NCBI GenBank assembly: GCA_030247845.1
Contig: JAPDRP010000006.1
Coordinates: 992,001-1,056,000, forward strand
DNA length: 64,000 bases
Reading direction: 5' to 3'
From: Coniosporium tulheliwenetii
Taxonomy: Eukaryota; Ascomycota; Dothideomycetes
Shown: piece after piece, positions 62,211-64,000 of the stretch
Position numbering within the stretch: position 1 is the stretch's first letter
How the letters are laid out: every line of letters begins with the position of its first letter
The notes under the pieces: model-generated
Told to the model about the DNA's origin: nothing
The model's input: only the letters and a program-made list of their open reading frames with translations
Databases searched by the model: none
Position numbers and translations under genes: made by a program

Positions 62211-64000
62211 GTATATATCTTCTTTAACTATGCCTAATAGGATTACTAAAAAATTAAAAGCTAAACGCTCCTTAACTAAATGCTATTAAGACTTAGTATC
62301 CTATCTTTATACTTCTAGATCTATTATATCTACTCCCTATAGCTACTACTGTAAGTAGTCACTTTCTTATCGTATTAACGCCTATTCTAGGTTCTATATA
62401 GAATGAATCTCTTCTAGCGCTAAATATAACCTGGTAGTTACTTATAAGGAATGGGAGCAACCTTATATTTATAGAGAGGAGATTTATTATCGCCTCCGCG
62501 AGGCGGATAAGGCTATTACTAAAGCGTATTATTATTGCGCTTAGCTCGCTTAGGAGCTAGCCGCCTAGGAGAACTAGTCTTTAGAGGCTATTTCCTATAA
62601 GTTAGCCTTTATTAGAGAGGTCGAGCGCCTAGAGTGTGGGTAGCCTAGCCCGCCTTCTAATTTCCTACTAGAGTTTCCTAATTCTACGTTGCTCGCCTTC
62701 TCGCATGTTTTTATACTATCTTCCTTAATCTAGAGTGCTTTAGATAGCCTTTCTTCTAATCTTTTTCCTATTACTAGCGCATTATCGGCGTCTCAAGATA
62801 TCTCCTTATAGCTTATTTATATCTATTAAGATTAGTAAGTAGCTCCTATATATTTTCTAAGTCTAGGTAGCTCTTCTATTTTATAAGATACCGCTGCTTG
62901 CTATTATCGAAACTAGTGCTATTATCTAGGATTCTTTACACTTTATACTATCCTTCGCGCTCTATTAGATAGTTATCTAGTACTTCCTTTAACACCAGCA
63001 TCTCCTTAGGGCTGGTTCTAATAATAAGATATAGAATACTAGGTGTATTTTTATTCCTTCTAGTAGGTTTAACTCGTAGCTAGTATCCTTAATGTTTTTA
63101 ATAATCTTAAAAGATTCTATCCTAACGTGGTTAAGTTTCTTGCTTAGTCTTATAGTCTCGACGTTTTTCTAGAGGAGGTAAACTTTATCCCCCTCTTTAA
63201 GTATAGGTCCCCTGAATATATATTTATTATAATGAAATGCTGATTATTGCAATAGAAATTCGATATCTTATTATAATTCTTTATATATATATTACATTTC
63301 TTCTATTATTAGCCTAGCAGAGTCCGCTAGGATCTAGACTTCCTTTAGTTTGTGGAATATCTATACGTGGTATCTATAGTTAGCGTAGAATAGTGTTTAT
63401 CCTATTATCTCGTTTACGCTTATATTATATACTAGCTATATAAGTGGCAATAATAATACCTAGTTTATTTATTAGTAATCCACGTAATCTCTTAAGTACT
63501 ACTTAAGTACTTAGTTTATACACTCCGTCTACTTATCTGTTTGTGGATGGTATGCTATTAATAGCTTATAGAATAGTCCTAGTTATCCCGTAAGCGCGGT
63601 CTAGAAATTCGACGTAAATAGTTTATCTCTATCTAAGATAATCTTTTCCGGTAGTCCCTATATTACTGTTATATTTTGGAGGAAGGTATATACTAGTTCT
63701 TTAGCGTTAGCCGATTCTTTATACGGTATAAAGCGTACTTCTTTAGTTAATCGGTCTATAATGATAAGTATTTCACCTTCATTAAAGACTCTTTAGATAG
63801 GGATAGTTTAAAAATAAAATCTATAGCGACTAACGCCTATAGCCGTGTTAGTATTATTACTATCTTTATTAATCTATAAGGTTTGTGTCGGGTTAGTTTT
63901 ATTTTATAGTATAAATCGCACGACGTGATGTATTCACCCACTCTCTTCCTTATTCTTAGGAAATAATATATGCGGCTAATTGCTTTAAATATCTTATAAA
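62211..64000 (-). pseudogene. Decayed Gypsy pol 3' half (integrase to tail), runs off the window
   Basis: The minus strand at 63990-63780 aligns with 50910-51090 of the young Gypsy (integrase zinc region and DFI strand). The stretch at 63290-63150 aligns with 51620-51760 (GGGGACCTATACTTAAAGAG versus GGGGACCTATGCTTAAAGAG). Stops are abundant. It ends at the LTR at 62210. Confidence 0.75.
62233..62820 (+). pseudogene. Decayed copy of the antisense Zn(II)2Cys6-like ORF
   Basis: The plus strand (antisense to the Gypsy fossil) starts MPNRITKKLKAKRSLTK, matching MPDGVTKKSKAKRSSTE of the young element, and continues to YNLVVTYKEWEQ (young: CDLVVTREEWEQ) and YYRLREADKAI (young: RRLREADEAI). Five of the six cysteine positions are Tyr here (TGY to TAY, a G-to-A change) and one is a stop. 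Position and orientation relative to the LTR are the same as in the young copy. Confidence 0.65.

Noticed and set aside
15260..64000. CRISPR-like arrays or bacterial-type operons in the AT-rich blocks
   Set aside because: The short repeats seen are 10-bp tandem units or palindromes in decayed transposons without spacers; the whole window is fungal in gene structure.

Overview
The window is nuclear DNA of a filamentous ascomycete (Pezizomycotina; Dothideomycetes is my guess, not proven). Evidence: short introns of about 50-60 bp with GT..AG ends and CTAAC/CTGAC branch sites, typical fungal families (Sla1, pirin, Dal5-type MFS carrier, Fta2-like and PD-(D/E)XK-like proteins), and a strict two-compartment layout. 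GC-balanced gene islands alternate with AT-rich blocks where transposon copies are full of TAG/TAA/ATA, the pattern expected from repeat-induced point mutation (RIP).

Left island (1-17.8 kb), mostly minus-strand genes: a partial gene at the edge, a 65-aa two-exon gene, an Fta2-like gene, a PD-(D/E)XK-like gene (+), a fragment of an isocitrate lyase/PEP mutase family gene, pirin, the endocytic scaffold SLA1, an MFS anion carrier and an acyl-CoA dehydrogenase. Three or four reading frames here break at G/C homopolymers that look one base short. In SLA1 the frame resumes into a conserved C-terminus and a 26-bp last exon, so sequence error is as likely as gene loss.

Block 1 (17.97-27.04 kb) is a graveyard of nested, decayed LTR elements, including a minus-strand Gypsy with readable RT, RNase H and integrase.

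Middle island (27.0-44.3 kb): a small secreted-protein gene with one in-frame TAA, an intact DUF2231-type membrane protein gene, a DUF1593 (nucleoside hydrolase-like) pseudogene with several TAG/TAA stops, an old hAT element (31773-38636) carrying a younger hAT with intact transposase (34871-37799, TSD GGAATACT), a putative cyclase gene cut by the outer hAT, a LINE RNase H tail, a pogo-like transposase remnant, an intact four-exon berberine-bridge-type FAD oxidoreductase gene, and a piggyBac relic.

Block 2 (44.3-64 kb) is again decayed repeats, but holds one young, apparently complete chromodomain Gypsy retrotransposon (46453-53043; two 340-bp LTRs that look identical, TSD ACTAT) inserted into a fossil LTR of its own superfamily. 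Gag and Pol lie in three frame segments joined by two in-phase A AAA AAC heptamers. Antisense to the pol 3' end is a 195-aa ORF with a perfect Zn(II)2Cys6 cysteine spacing, a basic N-terminus and a coiled coil. A RIP-decayed relative at 62233-62820 keeps the same antisense ORF at the same place. This antisense gene is my main candidate for an under-described system.
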